Position numbers and translations under genes: made by a program
Notes under the pieces: model-generated
Told to the model about the DNA's origin: nothing
Database searches by the model: none
Seen by the model: the letters and a program-made list of their open reading frames with translations, nothing else
Shown: piece by piece, positions 1-8,782 of the stretch
Layout: the number at the start of each line of letters is the position of its first letter
Position numbering within the stretch: position 1 is the stretch's first letter
Assembly: GCF_006715785.1 (NCBI RefSeq)
Contig: NZ_VFNX01000001.1
Span: 496,001-560,000, forward strand
DNA: 64,000 nucleotides
DNA from: Streptomyces puniciscabiei
Lineage (GTDB): Bacteria > Actinomycetota > Actinomycetes > Streptomycetales > Streptomycetaceae
Direction of reading: 5' to 3'

Positions 1-437
1 GCTGCTCCTGGCACGCACCCACGCCCTGGGCGCTCGCCAAGTCGCCAGCTGGGACTTGGACGCCGACCCCGTCTGCGTGTCCCGGGCCCGGTCGAACGTC
101 GCTCGACAGCTGAGCAGCTGGGGCCTGGAGGAGGTCGGGTTCTCCACCGGGCTCATCGTCAGCGAACTGGTCACCAACGCCATCCGCTACGGCCGTCCTC
201 CCATACGGCTGCGCCTGATCCACGACCGTGCCCTCGTGTGCGAGGTCTCCGACGCGAGTGGCACGACCCCTCACCTGCGCCGGGCCCGCACCTACGACGA
301 GGGGGGGACGGGGTCTGCTCCTGGTCGCTCAGTTCGCCAAGCGCTGGGGAACGCGGCACGCCCGACACGGCAAGACGGTCTGGGCCGAGCTGAGCGAGAA
401 GGAGACCGCTGGATTCCCGGCATGGGATTCCCTGTAG
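1..437 (+). pseudogene. 3' end of a SpoIIE/HATPase regulator, frameshifted
   Basis: This is the C-terminal RsbW-like ATPase domain of a Streptomyces PAS/GAF/SpoIIE-type regulator; its N-terminus lies outside the window. The HATPase N-box ELVTNAIRYG is clear and nearly identical in DNA to the same segment of the full-length paralogue at 14416-16497. Near 301-307 a run of seven G changes the frame: the expected DEGGRGLLLVAQF continues only if one G is removed, after which the frame ends at 437. Read as is, the gene is broken; a homopolymer sequencing error is equally possible. The family binds ATP and usually acts on anti-sigma/anti-anti-sigma partners. Confidence 0.8.
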
Positions 438-675
438 GCGCGACGACGAGCTCTGCGGTGAGCGGATGCGCTCTGGCTGTGGCGGCAGCCCCAGCGAGCG
501 GTGAGGCTGGGTGCTGCTGGAGTCGGGGACCTCGCAGACCAGAAGGCTGTGGCGGCAAAGCAGCAGCTTCGCCGGCAGACGGCAGAGCCGCCCGAGCAAC
601 CCAGACCGCGGTGCTGCTGTGACGACCGCGGTCGTCAGACCCACTTGCTCACGACCGTTCCTTCAGGTCGGGCGG
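438..675. other. short stretch without a recognisable gene
   Basis: Between the broken SpoIIE-type gene and the stop of the amidohydrolase I see no coding sequence with family similarity and no clear terminator. Confidence 0.4.
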
Positions 676-1635
676 TCACCGTGCATCGGTGTCGAACAAG
701 CGGCGGGCATTGCGGGTGGTGAGGTCCCGCCAGGTGACGGTGGCGGACGGCTGCACCGCGGAGTCGATGGAGGTGACCTGAGCGAGCACCGCGTCCATGG
801 GCGTCCAGCAGTAGTCGCTGCCATAGAGGAGACGCTCGGTGCCGAAGGCCGCGCCGAAGGCCGGGACCTGCCGCGGGAATGGGGTGCCGGCCATGTCGTA
901 CCAGAGTCGGCCGAGCTGCTCGACGGCGCTCGGAGCGTCGACGGCGCCGCCGCCTACGTGGGTGCGGAAGAGTTCCATCCGGTCGGCGAGCAGCGGCAGC
1001 ACACCTCCGCCGTGTGTCAAGATCCAGCGGATCCGCGGACGGCGGGCGAGGACACCGCGCAGGAGCAGGTCGCTCGCAGTACGGGCAGTGTCGAAGAGGA
1101 ACTCCAGCATCGGCCGTGGCCGGCCCAGAGCAAGCTCGTCGGCGTGGGGCGCTGACGTGGGGTGAACGAAGACTACGGCGCTGCGGCGGTCGAGCTCCTC
1201 CCAGAGCGGCTCGAACCGGGGGTCACCGAGGTAGAGGCCATGGTGGTTGGTTTCCACCACCACTCCGTCCGCACCGAGGACGTCGAGCGCGTAGGCGGTC
1301 TCCGCGAGCGAGCCCTCGACGTCCGGCAGGGGCAGGGAGGCGAAGAGACCGAACCGCTGCGGGTCCTCCGTGCGGACCCGGGCGCCGAACTCATTGACCT
1401 CACGTGCGAGAGCGCGGGCCTCGCTGTCGTCCCCGAAGTGCACTCCGGGCGAGGAGATCGAGAGGTAGGACCTGTCGATCCCTGAGCGTTTCATCATGTC
1501 GAGATGCTCTTCGACGCTCCACGCGGGCCAGCCGGGCATCCCGTCGGGATGTTCGACACCTGCGGCTCGAGCCGCCGCCACATAACTGTCGGTGACGAAG
1601 TGGGCGTGCACATCGATGAATCCGGTCGCGGCCAT
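676..1635 (-). CDS. amidohydrolase 2 family protein (ACMSD-like)
   Basis: A metal-dependent hydrolase/decarboxylase of the amidohydrolase_2 family, 319 aa. The N-terminal metal motif DVHAHF follows the start, with VFVHPT, WILTHGGG and the late LLYGSDYCW (metal Asp) in the usual order, matching the ACMSD/2-amino-3-carboxymuconate semialdehyde decarboxylase fold. ATG at 1635 is chosen because AGGGAG stands about 7 nt upstream and the upstream extension has no family similarity. It is divergent from an IclR regulator, a common arrangement for aromatic or sugar-acid catabolism. The substrate cannot be told from sequence. Confidence 0.85.
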   Translation of the reverse strand: MAATGFIDVHAHFVTDSYVAAARAAGVEHPDGMPGWPAWSVEEHLDMMKRSGIDRSYLSISSPGVHFGDDSEARALAREVNEFGARVRTEDPQRFGLFASLPLPDVEGSLAETAYALDVLGADGVVVETNHHGLYLGDPRFEPLWEELDRRSAVVFVHPTSAPHADELALGRPRPMLEFLFDTARTASDLLLRGVLARRPRIRWILTHGGGVLPLLADRMELFRTHVGGGAVDAPSAVEQLGRLWYDMAGTPFPRQVPAFGAAFGTERLLYGSDYCWTPMDAVLAQVTSIDSAVQPSATVTWRDLTTRNARRLFDTDAR

Positions 1636-1715
1636 ACAATTCTCCCTTTCTGCGGGGTCCCTGTCAGTGCCAGCCACCGTAGGAAGCGTGCCGTACATTG
1701 GCAGCGGTGATTCCG
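1636..1715. promoter_or_regulatory. divergent promoter region amidohydrolase/IclR
   Basis: The roughly 80 bp between the two divergent starts must hold both promoters and, by analogy with other IclR systems, the IclR operator. I see no convincing palindrome. Confidence 0.4.
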
Positions 1716-2552
1716 ATGAATGAAATGTCGACCACCGACGGTGGTGCCCCCAGGAGACGCGGGGGCAGGCCGGCTGAGGGACAACCGGTGATCGACCGGG
1801 CTTTCGCCCTGCTCGGCAGCTTCGATGGTGACCACCGTGCGCAGACGCTTGCCGAACTCGCACAGCGAAGCGGCATCCCCCGCAGCAGTGCTCTCCGGCT
1901 CGCCCGGTCTCTGATGGAAGTGGGCGCTCTGGAACGCCTCGGCGACGGCCGCTTCGTCGTGGGTCTGCGGCTGCTGGAGACCCCTTCCCTGGCCCCGCGC
2001 GGTCATGGGCTGCGATCGGTGGCGATGCCGTTCATGAAGGATCTCTTCCACGTCACGCGTCAGCATGTCCTGCTCGCCGTGCGGGACCAGGGGGAGGCGC
2101 TGCTGGTCGAGCGGCTGTCAGCGCGTGATGCGAGCCCCGTGCGCTACCGCGTGGGGGGCCGCCTTCCTCTGACATCCACCGGCGTAGGACTGGTGCTTCT
2201 CGCCTTCGCCCCACCGGCCGTCCAGGAGCAGGCCATCTCCGCCTATGCGCCGGAGCACGGCGACGACGACATCCGCACCCCCGCCGACCTCCGTCGCGTG
2301 CTGGCGGAGGTACGACGCGGCGATCACGCTGTCGGCCACCAGAACCGTCCATGGCCGGTGAGCACCGTGGCCGCGCCGGTACGTGACGGCGGCGAGGTGG
2401 TCGCGGCGTTGTCGGTCGTGGCGCCCGGCACCGATTCGCCGAACCCGGGGTACGGACCGGCCGTGCGCGCGACGGCGCGGGCGATCTCCCGCCGTCTCGT
2501 CGAGGACGGTGGTCGGACCATGCCAGTCGAAGCCACAGACGGGCACCAGTAG
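1716..2552 (+). CDS. IclR-family transcriptional regulator
   Basis: An N-terminal winged helix (VIDRAFALLGSF...TLAELAQRSGIPRSSALRLARSLMEVGALERL) is followed by the IclR effector domain (RYRVGGRLPLTSTGVGLVLLA ... VSTVAAPVRDGGEVVAALSVV), about 278 aa, normal for the family. Start options in frame are TTG 1698, ATG 1716 and ATG 1725; none has a strong ribosome binding site, so 1716 is a compromise. It very likely controls the divergent amidohydrolase gene; whether it represses or activates is unknown. Confidence 0.88.
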   Translation: MNEMSTTDGGAPRRRGGRPAEGQPVIDRAFALLGSFDGDHRAQTLAELAQRSGIPRSSALRLARSLMEVGALERLGDGRFVVGLRLLETPSLAPRGHGLRSVAMPFMKDLFHVTRQHVLLAVRDQGEALLVERLSARDASPVRYRVGGRLPLTSTGVGLVLLAFAPPAVQEQAISAYAPEHGDDDIRTPADLRRVLAEVRRGDHAVGHQNRPWPVSTVAAPVRDGGEVVAALSVVAPGTDSPNPGYGPAVRATARAISRRLVEDGGRTMPVEATDGHQ

Positions 2553-2902
2553 CGTAACCGGGCCGCCCGCGCCGGCTGCCGTTGTGCGCCCCGCAGCTCT
2601 CCGGCTGGGCGGTGTGCAGGGCCTCGTGGATCGTGTTCAGCGCCGCGGTTGCGGCGAGGACAGAGGCGGGGGTGAGTCCGCGGGCCCGGGGATGGGCTGA
2701 TCGTCAACGGGCATGTGGCCTCCGACACGTGGTGTCGTCATCTCGACGACCGTCCGGGCATGTTCGGCTGTGCGACGGACGCCGCGATCGCAGGCGTGGA
2801 ACACCATGTCGCACGAGTCCGCGACAGCAACTGACAGAGAGGAGCGATTGCCACAGGCTCCGCTGGACGCACGGTTTCTCCGCCGCTTCGGTCATGGCTC
2901 GC
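2553..2902. other. no recognisable gene
   Basis: About 350 bp between the IclR stop and the decayed AtuA-like gene. Open frames are short and resemble no family; no strong hairpin or promoter is evident. Confidence 0.4.
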
Positions 2903-3815
2903 TCAGGATCGCACCAGAGATCGCGGCACCTTGATGCTCCGTGAGCGCAGCCATTCGCCGAGCGCTTTGGCCTGCGAGTCGAGCCGCAGTGTCGAGGTCG
3001 CGCCGGTCCCGAGCAGTCCTCGAATGAGGAAGTTGACCGCGCCCAGGTGGGGGAGTTCGTAGCGTGAGATCTCCAGTTCGCGCGTTTCGGGAAGAAGGCG
3101 CCGCAGCTCGTCGATGGTGAGGGTGGACTTGAGCCAGTCCCATGCCTCACGGTCGCGTACCCAGACGCCGAGGTTCGCGTCGCCGCCCTTGTCGCCGGAG
3201 CGGGCGTGCACGATCTCACCGAGTGGGGCGACGATGAGTTCGTCCGTCCGCGGTGCAGGCACCGATTGCGGGAGCGCCGGCTCGGCCCGTGGCGTCACCT
3301 CGCCACCGGTGTCGTCCGGGTTGCCGGGGGCGATGGTCTCCGTCGTGCCGTCGTGGTGATGGACCGTGTGAGTCGTGGTGATGGACCGTGTGATGGAGCG
3401 TCCGCTGGTCGAGCAGTGCGGGCCAGTAGGCACCGAACGCGGACCCCGGTTGCAGAGGGCCGAGGGCGTACAGCCCGGGGTAGCCGGACAGGGTCAGCTC
3501 CACCACGCGCGAGGAGAAGGCGCGCCCGGCGGCCTGCTGCGTCCCCTGCACGGTGATCCTGAGCAGCTCGGTTCCCGCGTTCTGGGTGTCGGGGTCGTGC
3601 TGGGCCTGCCCGATGCGCTCGACGGCGATCGCGTCGAGCCCGCGGGTGGCCTCGGCGTAGCGCTGGACGAATCGCTCGACCAGGGCGGCCTTCGCGTCGA
3701 GGTCCGTGCCGGTGAGCGCGAGGATCGCGCTGTTCGTCCAGCCTGCCACCCCTGTGATCGCGACCTTGGTCGTCTCGGGTGGCGCCGAGCCCCGCACGAT
3801 CTCGTCGTCCGCACC
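2903..3815 (-). pseudogene. AtuA/DUF1446-like protein, C-terminal half, frameshifted
   Basis: Two frames together encode the second half of an acyclic-terpene-utilisation AtuA-like (DUF1446) protein. The upstream frame gives RGSAPPETTKVAITGVAGW...GRAFSSRVVELTLSGYPGLYALGPLQPGSAFGAYWPALL; the downstream frame gives the C-terminal domain LGEIVHARSGDKGGDANLGVWV...LLGTGATSTLRLDSQAKALGEWLRSR. The frame break falls in a 22-bp tandem duplication at 3351-3393; deleting one copy restores one continuous frame. The N-terminal half is absent and replaced by a SpoIIE fragment. The family acts with acyl-CoA carboxylases in terpene or fatty-acid catabolism. Surely non-functional. Confidence 0.85.
3351..3393. 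repeat. 22-bp tandem duplication breaking the AtuA-like gene
   Basis: The 21-bp unit TCGTGGTGATGGACCGTGTGA occurs twice separated by one G, so the period is 22 bp. Because 22 is not a multiple of three, the second copy shifts the reading frame of the surrounding gene. Confidence 0.92.
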
Positions 3816-3819
3816 GGGG

Positions 3820-4035
3820 AACTGGGTCAGGTAGCGGCACGCACTGTGGTCCAGGGCGCTGGCGAGGGCCGGAAGCGTGGCGTGCTGGTAGGCGGCCTCC
3901 TGGAACGCGCCCATCAGCGCGGCTGCCTCCCCGACCGCGGCCAGCCCTTTTCCTCTGACATCGCCGATGAGCAGTGGAACACGGCTATGGTCACCTGAGC
4001 CGCTACCGCCAGTGCACCGACCAGTCCGGTCAGCC
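3820..4035 (-). pseudogene. SpoIIE/PP2C phosphatase fragment
   Basis: The minus strand encodes PLLIGDVRGKGLAAVGEAAALMGAFQEAAYQ, the hallmark of Streptomyces membrane SpoIIE phosphatases (RLLIGDVRGKG-type motif with one metal Asp). Just upstream, in another frame, is a hydrophobic segment LTGLVGALAVAAQVTIAVF resembling the preceding transmembrane helix. The fragment is about 70 residues and is joined in frame to the AtuA-like remnant, which is a rearrangement, not a natural domain fusion. Confidence 0.7.
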
Positions 4036-4603
4036 AGGCCCCTCCGAATGAAACGGTGATGGGGGAGCACCACCAAGCCCCGGGTGGGATACCACCGGTG
4101 CCGGGTGAAGGCGGAGTGCTGCCTAGGAGGGTACATATTTCCAATGTGTACCAATTATCCGTGAAGCGGCACAGGCGAAAAGCCCCCCTTATGGTCGAAC
4201 GAACGATATGCCTCCGGGCTGCCACGCCTCCGCACCCTGGATGGCCGGCTCATCCTGTCCCTGGACCGGGTAGGGCAGCACATCGCCGACGCTGAACGTG
4301 GGGGCAGGAACGGCAGCGCGGTGCAAAGGCTCGGCCGTCGGCGCCGGACTGCTTGGTGAAACGCGGCCGGAGCGACGTCACCGTCGGCCGGACGGGGAAA
4401 CCGAAGGCACCGGGATAAAGTGGTGTCGAGGCCGGCGACCGCCCGGGAATTTGGCGAAGAACCTTTGCCCACCACAGCCCGCGGCAGTGATGTCGCGAGA
4501 TTCTGAGTTCACTCGAATGGCCTCTGCGCCAGGACGAGCCGTCAGGTGCCATCGAATATGGAATCCCGGGCGTCGTCCGACGTCCCCGCACCGAAGGACC
4601 GGC
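4036..4603. other. upstream region of secreted hydrolase, no gene seen
   Basis: No frame in this 570-bp stretch shows family similarity. It holds the promoter of the downstream hydrolase; the last 100 bp are less GC-rich than the surroundings, but I cannot place -35/-10 boxes with confidence. Confidence 0.4.
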
Positions 4604-5464
4604 ATGCGAATATCCCGCGAGTCCCTCCGTATCGTGCACACGGCCCGTTGGGCTGCGGCTCTTCTGGCCGTATCGGGAATCACCTCCGCACTGACAGTCG
4701 AAACGGCGCAGGCCGGTGGTCCGGGCGGCGATCCCGGCGGGGAGAAGCCCACCATCGTGCTCGTGCACGGCGCCTTCGCCGACGCGTCCAGCTGGAACGG
4801 GGTCGTGCAGCGGCTCCAGCAGAACGGCTACACGGTGGACGCGCCGGCCAACCCGCTCCGCGGTGTCGCCCAGGACTCGGCCTACCTCGCGAGTTTCCTG
4901 AAGTCCGTCAAGGGACCGATCATCCTGGTCGGACACTCCTACGCCGGAGAGGTGATCTCGCAGGCCGCCGTCGGAAACGACAACGTCAAGGCCCTCGTCT
5001 ACATCAACGCGATCATGCCGGACAAGGGAGAGTCGCAGGCCACCCTCGCCGCGAAGTTCGCTCCCGCCCCCCTCACCAAGGTCCTGAAGCTGGTGCCCTT
5101 CCGGGGCGGTGACGGCACCACCGGCACGGACGTGTACATACAGCCGGACAAACTGCGCCAGGTCTTCGCCGCGGACCTGCCCACGAGCCAGACCACCGTC
5201 ATGGCGGCCACTCAGCGCCCGATCGCGATGTCGGCCTTCGCGGACAAGCTCACCGGCGCCGCCTGGCGGAACAAACCCGTGTACGCCCTTGTCGGCAGGC
5301 AGGACCGCGCGATCAACCCGGCCCTGGAACTGTTCGAGGCGAAACGCGCCAACGCCCGGAAGACGGTGGAGATCAACTCCTCGCACGTGTCCCTCGTCTC
5401 CCACCCACAGGCGGTCAAGAACCTGATCGTCGACGCCGCCGAGGACTATATGCGGAAGAAGTGA
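4604..5464 (+). CDS. secreted alpha/beta hydrolase
   Basis: A 286-aa alpha/beta hydrolase with an N-terminal signal peptide (MRISRESLRIVHTARWAAALLAVSGITSALTVETAQA). IVLVHGAFADASSWNGVV is the oxyanion strand-turn, GHSYAGEV the nucleophile elbow (Ser in GHSYAG), and INSSHVSLVSHP carries the catalytic His near the C-terminus. ATG 4604 is preceded by AAGGA at good spacing and begins the signal peptide; the longer in-frame extension is not signal-like. Closest in style to the Streptomyces esterase/EstC-like hydrolases; substrate unknown. Confidence 0.88.
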   Translation: MRISRESLRIVHTARWAAALLAVSGITSALTVETAQAGGPGGDPGGEKPTIVLVHGAFADASSWNGVVQRLQQNGYTVDAPANPLRGVAQDSAYLASFLKSVKGPIILVGHSYAGEVISQAAVGNDNVKALVYINAIMPDKGESQATLAAKFAPAPLTKVLKLVPFRGGDGTTGTDVYIQPDKLRQVFAADLPTSQTTVMAATQRPIAMSAFADKLTGAAWRNKPVYALVGRQDRAINPALELFEAKRANARKTVEINSSHVSLVSHPQAVKNLIVDAAEDYMRKK

Positions 5465-5776
5465 AATGGAAGGGTCGTTTTCCCGGACACCTCCAGATCT
5501 TCCACGTTGATGGCGCGTACCACAAGGAAGTAGCGGTCCGGACCGTTGCCTGGAGGCGTTGCCGGACCGAGGTACCTTCTGTAGCCGGCGTCGGCCGACG
5601 CGCATCCTATTTTTCGGCGCCAGAATTCCATTATCGTTTCGACGCTCACATAGGATACGCGTAAACCAATCGGTCGCAAGTTGCAGTTTCCGAGTTTCCT
5701 GCTCACGCTTGTTATGTAAGTCTCAAACTGGCCGTACTGCACCCTCCCCGATTGGCATCTTCCAGAGGAGCATCCC
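5465..5776. other. regulatory region with GTTTCC direct repeat
   Basis: No gene. The second half is AT-richer than its neighbours and contains GTTTCC twice at 5686-5691 and 5694-5699 (8-bp period) about 80 bp before the DJ-1-like start, a plausible regulator or -35 recognition site. The downstream ATG has a good AGAGGAG site. Confidence 0.4.
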
Positions 5777-6475
5777 ATGGCCAAGATCTTGTGCGTGATG
5801 ACCGGCGCAAGCTATTGGACCTTGAAGGACGGGCACCGGCACCCCACCGGCTACTGGGCCGAGGAGTTCGTGGCGCCTTACACCGTGTTCACCGACGCCG
5901 GACACGAGGTCACCGTGGCAACTCCGAGGGGGGTCATTCCCGTTGTGGACACGATGAGCCTGCGGCCCGGTATGGCAGGTGGCGAGGAGAACTCCCTCCG
6001 GGAGGAGGCCGTCATCGAGAAGGCCGAAGAGCTGCGGCACCCCATCTCCCTCAAGGACGTGCGTCTCGATGACTACGACGCGGTCTACTACCCCGGAGGC
6101 CACGGCCCGATGGAAGACCTTTCGGTCGACCCGGACTCCGGGGCGCTCCTGCGGGAGGCACTCGCCTCCGGCAAACCCCTCGGCGTCGTGTGCCATGCCC
6201 CGGCCGCCTTCCTCGCGACCCGTGACGCGAACGGCGAGACGCCTTTCGCGAACTACCGGGTGACGGGTTTCTGCAACGAGGAGGAGGCCGGTGTCGGTTT
6301 CGCCGACAAGGCAAAGTGGTTGCTGGAGGACGAGCTGAAGAAGCTGCCCACCGACTATTCGCGGGGCCCTGCCTGGGAGCCCTACACGGTCGCGGACCGC
6401 AACCTCATCACGGGCCAGAACCCGGCGTCCTCGGGGCCGCTCGCCAAGGAACTCGTCAAGGCTCTGTCCTCCTGA
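5777..6475 (+). CDS. DJ-1/PfpI family protein (Hsp31-like)
   Basis: A 232-aa type 1 glutamine-amidotransferase-like protein. YYPGGHGPMEDL and the nucleophile elbow GVVCHAPAAFL (Cys followed by His) mark the class I DJ-1/Hsp31 group, which includes glyoxalase III/deglycase and chaperone activities. The early Glu in GYWAEEF fits the active-site acid. Length is usual. AGAGGAG lies just upstream of the ATG. It stands alone between intergenic stretches. A role in aldehyde or redox stress is probable by family but not shown. Confidence 0.9.
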   Translation: MAKILCVMTGASYWTLKDGHRHPTGYWAEEFVAPYTVFTDAGHEVTVATPRGVIPVVDTMSLRPGMAGGEENSLREEAVIEKAEELRHPISLKDVRLDDYDAVYYPGGHGPMEDLSVDPDSGALLREALASGKPLGVVCHAPAAFLATRDANGETPFANYRVTGFCNEEEAGVGFADKAKWLLEDELKKLPTDYSRGPAWEPYTVADRNLITGQNPASSGPLAKELVKALSS

Positions 6476-6743
6476 AAGCAAGGGGCGTCGGCGGGCGCCT
6501 GAGCCCCGGATGCCGGACCGTGCTCGCGCCACCCGGGGGCGACTGCTGCCGGCGGCAGCGAGCGGATCGCCGACGCCTCAGCAGCCGAAGCTCCTTCCTG
6601 CCTGGGGCCTGCATTGGGGGACGCCACGCAAGCCGCACACCGGTCCGCAGTCGGCACGGGCGCAGTTGAATTGATCGATCTACGGAGGTGGAGTCCGGCC
6701 GCGCAACTGTCGGTGCCTTGTCGTAGGTGACGGGCCGTCCGCC
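6476..6743. other. no gene; distant inverted repeat
   Basis: Non-coding stretch after the DJ-1-like gene. GGCGTCGGCG near 6484 and CGCCGACGCC near 6569 are complementary, but about 75 bp apart, so terminator function is doubtful. Confidence 0.3.
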
Positions 6744-7290
6744 GACCGAGCCCTTGTGTTCGTCCCCGGGCACACCCGGTTGCCGGGCTACATCCGCGTA
6801 CAGACCGGAGTCGTCGACATCATCCAGCCCGCCCCATGTGCTGCCGGACACCAACGCGCACTTCCTGGGCGAGAACCCGCAGCACGTCCACACGGTCCGG
6901 TTCGACTCACGCGAACTGTGGGGCGCCGACGCCGAACGCTTCGCCCTCACCGTGGACATGTACGAGAGCTACCTGGAGACCACAGCACGACCACCACCGT
7001 CGGCGGCCCGGACCTCCTTCCGTGGCCTTGCGCACCGAGGCACTGGAGCAGCTGCTCACCGAGCGGGGGGCCTGATCGACCCACAGGTGATGAACGGGAT
7101 CATCCGCCAGTACGGGACCAACGCGGGCCCGCTCAACGGGGCCAAGGTCGTCGCCAGGGCGTGGACAGACCCCGACTACCGGCGGCGCCTGCTTCAGGAC
7201 GGCACCGCCGCCATCAACGTCTTCCCCGGCTGGCTCCACACCTACTGGCTCACGCGCGCCGTCCGCACAGGCGCGGTCGCGCTGCACTGA
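6744..7290 (+). pseudogene. nitrile hydratase beta-alpha remnant
   Basis: Pieces in all three frames match nitrile hydratase. First the beta-subunit C-terminus: FVPGHTRLPGYIR, then in a second frame VLPDTNAHFLGENPQHVHTVRFDSRELWGADAERFALTVDMYESYLE. Then the alpha N-terminus: ALRTEALEQLLTERG in a third frame and GLIDPQVMNGIIRQYGTNAGPLNGAKVVARAWTDPDYRRRLLQDGTAAI back in the second. The metal-binding CxLCSC segment of the alpha subunit is absent; an unrelated tail follows. The beta-before-alpha order is one of the natural orders. At least three frame changes and a truncation make this a dead gene pair. Confidence 0.85.
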
Positions 7291-7419
7291 CGCCCGCGAT
7301 CAGCCTGGCCGCAATGGACGGCTTGGTGATCACCGGTCCCTGAAATCCCCGGCGCGAGCGAGCCGCCTGTCCCTGGATTTGAGCGGGAGAGGCGCTTTCG
7401 GCCCAGGACTCGGATGCCT

Positions 7420-7670
7420 GGTGTGACTTCGGCGCCGAGGTGCCGGACCACTCCGAGCACATCCGCTCCGCCGTCCAGGGCGGCCAGCGTTGGGCCGCGC
7501 ACATCCGGCGGGTGCCCACGGCGAGCCCAGGAGGAAGGTGATGCCGCTCTCGACGTCGAGGAGGCCGCGCTGTTCATCCTCAGCGCCGTGGAGGGCACGC
7601 CAATGGCGCCCGCGGCCGCCAAGTCTTCCGCTCTTCGATGCCGTTCCGCCTGTCGGAGAGTGCGTACACC
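7420..7670 (+). pseudogene. degenerate copy of a TetR C-terminal domain
   Basis: The DNA closely resembles the 3' part of the TetR gene at 13483-14055: DAALDVEEAALFILSAVEGT occurs in one frame, with about 47 of 48 bases the same over 7540-7587, and PDHSEHIRSAVQGGQRWAAHIRRV in another. The DNA-binding part is absent and the frame changes within the copy, so it cannot work as a repressor. It ends just before an unrelated NmrA-like gene. Confidence 0.8.
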
Positions 7671-7689
7671 GCACCACGAGGAACCGGAT

Positions 7690-8619
7690 TCACAGGCTGA
7701 ACAGGCTGGGGTTGTCACGGACGTAATCGGCCACCCCCGATGGCGGCCGCCCGGTGACCTGCTCGACACCGTCCGCCTTGCGGTCGTATCGATTCTCGGC
7801 GTGAAGACGAGCCATGGTGGAGATGTGCTGAAAGGCATGGTCCGGCAGGCCCAGCGGTCTGAGATCGTCGTTGATCCATTCCTGCAGCGGGACGTCGGTG
7901 TACCCGACCGGTCGTCCCAGAGCTGCGGAAAGCTCTGCCGCCATGGCCGCGGTGTTCTCCGAGCGCGGGCCGGTCAGCTCGTAGATTCGGCCGATGTGCG
8001 GGCCCGGATCGGCCAGGATCTCCTCAACAACCGCGGCGACGTCCCGAGCCGCCACAGGGGAGGTTTTCGCCCGGCCGAAGGGCAGTCTGATGGTTCCGTT
8101 CTTCGCGATCGAGGAGAAGCCGACACGGAACAGCGGGTTCTCCATGAACACGGTGGGCCGGATCTCGACGACGGGCAGGCCTGACCAGCCGAGGACCTGC
8201 TCCACCAGCCAGTGCTGCCGCTGCTGCACGGACTCGGAGGTGCTGGCGAGATCCATCTCCGAGACAGTGAGCTGCGACATGTTCACGAACACTTCCAGGC
8301 GTCCGTACGCGCGGGCGACGGCCGCTGCCGTCACGGCAGCCTCGAGATACTGTGCCGACACGCCCATGCCGAAGTACATACGTCCACAACCGGCCAGGGC
8401 GTCGGCCACGTCGACCGCGCGCGTCAGGTCTCCGACGACGACCTCGGCTCCCGTCGCGCGCAGCGCCTCCGCTCGCTCGTCCTCGCGATGCACCATGGCG
8501 CGGACGCGCAGGCCCCGTTGCCTCAGCCCCTCGACCACAGATCGTCCGACGGCACCGACACTGCCCGCCGCGCCCGTCACCAGTACGGGCAGCGCACTGG
8601 CTTCCGGGGTGCCGTCCAT
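7690..8619 (-). CDS. NmrA-like NAD(P)-binding protein
   Basis: A 309-aa atypical short-chain dehydrogenase of the NmrA/HSCARG type. The dinucleotide motif is VLVTGAAGSVGAVGR near the start; RVRAMVHREDERAEAL, VVVGDLTRA, MSQLTVSEMD and VVEIRPTVFMENPL follow as in the family. The Tyr-x3-Lys catalytic pair is missing, which is usual for NmrA-like redox sensors or non-classical reductases. ATG 8619 lacks a clear ribosome binding site; an ATG at 8688 is the alternative. Function unknown. Confidence 0.82.
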   Translation of the reverse strand: MDGTPEASALPVLVTGAAGSVGAVGRSVVEGLRQRGLRVRAMVHREDERAEALRATGAEVVVGDLTRAVDVADALAGCGRMYFGMGVSAQYLEAAVTAAAVARAYGRLEVFVNMSQLTVSEMDLASTSESVQQRQHWLVEQVLGWSGLPVVEIRPTVFMENPLFRVGFSSIAKNGTIRLPFGRAKTSPVAARDVAAVVEEILADPGPHIGRIYELTGPRSENTAAMAAELSAALGRPVGYTDVPLQEWINDDLRPLGLPDHAFQHISTMARLHAENRYDRKADGVEQVTGRPPSGVADYVRDNPSLFSL

Positions 8620-8782
8620 AGGAGCAGACTGGGGTGTGCACCTCCCCGGCGCAAGCGGAGGCGGCCGTCCTCGCCGAGGTTGTGCCATGCAGTCACCGTC
8701 TGGCAAGCAGGTCGGCCAACCGGCCCAAGGAGGATGCTTGTCGCGTTGGCTCCGTCATGCCGGCAGTTCGCAGCACTCGTTC

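Noticed and set aside
4250..5605. 451-codon minus-strand frame opposite the secreted hydrolase
   Set aside because: No family motifs; the plus-strand frame has signal peptide, catalytic motifs and ribosome binding site.
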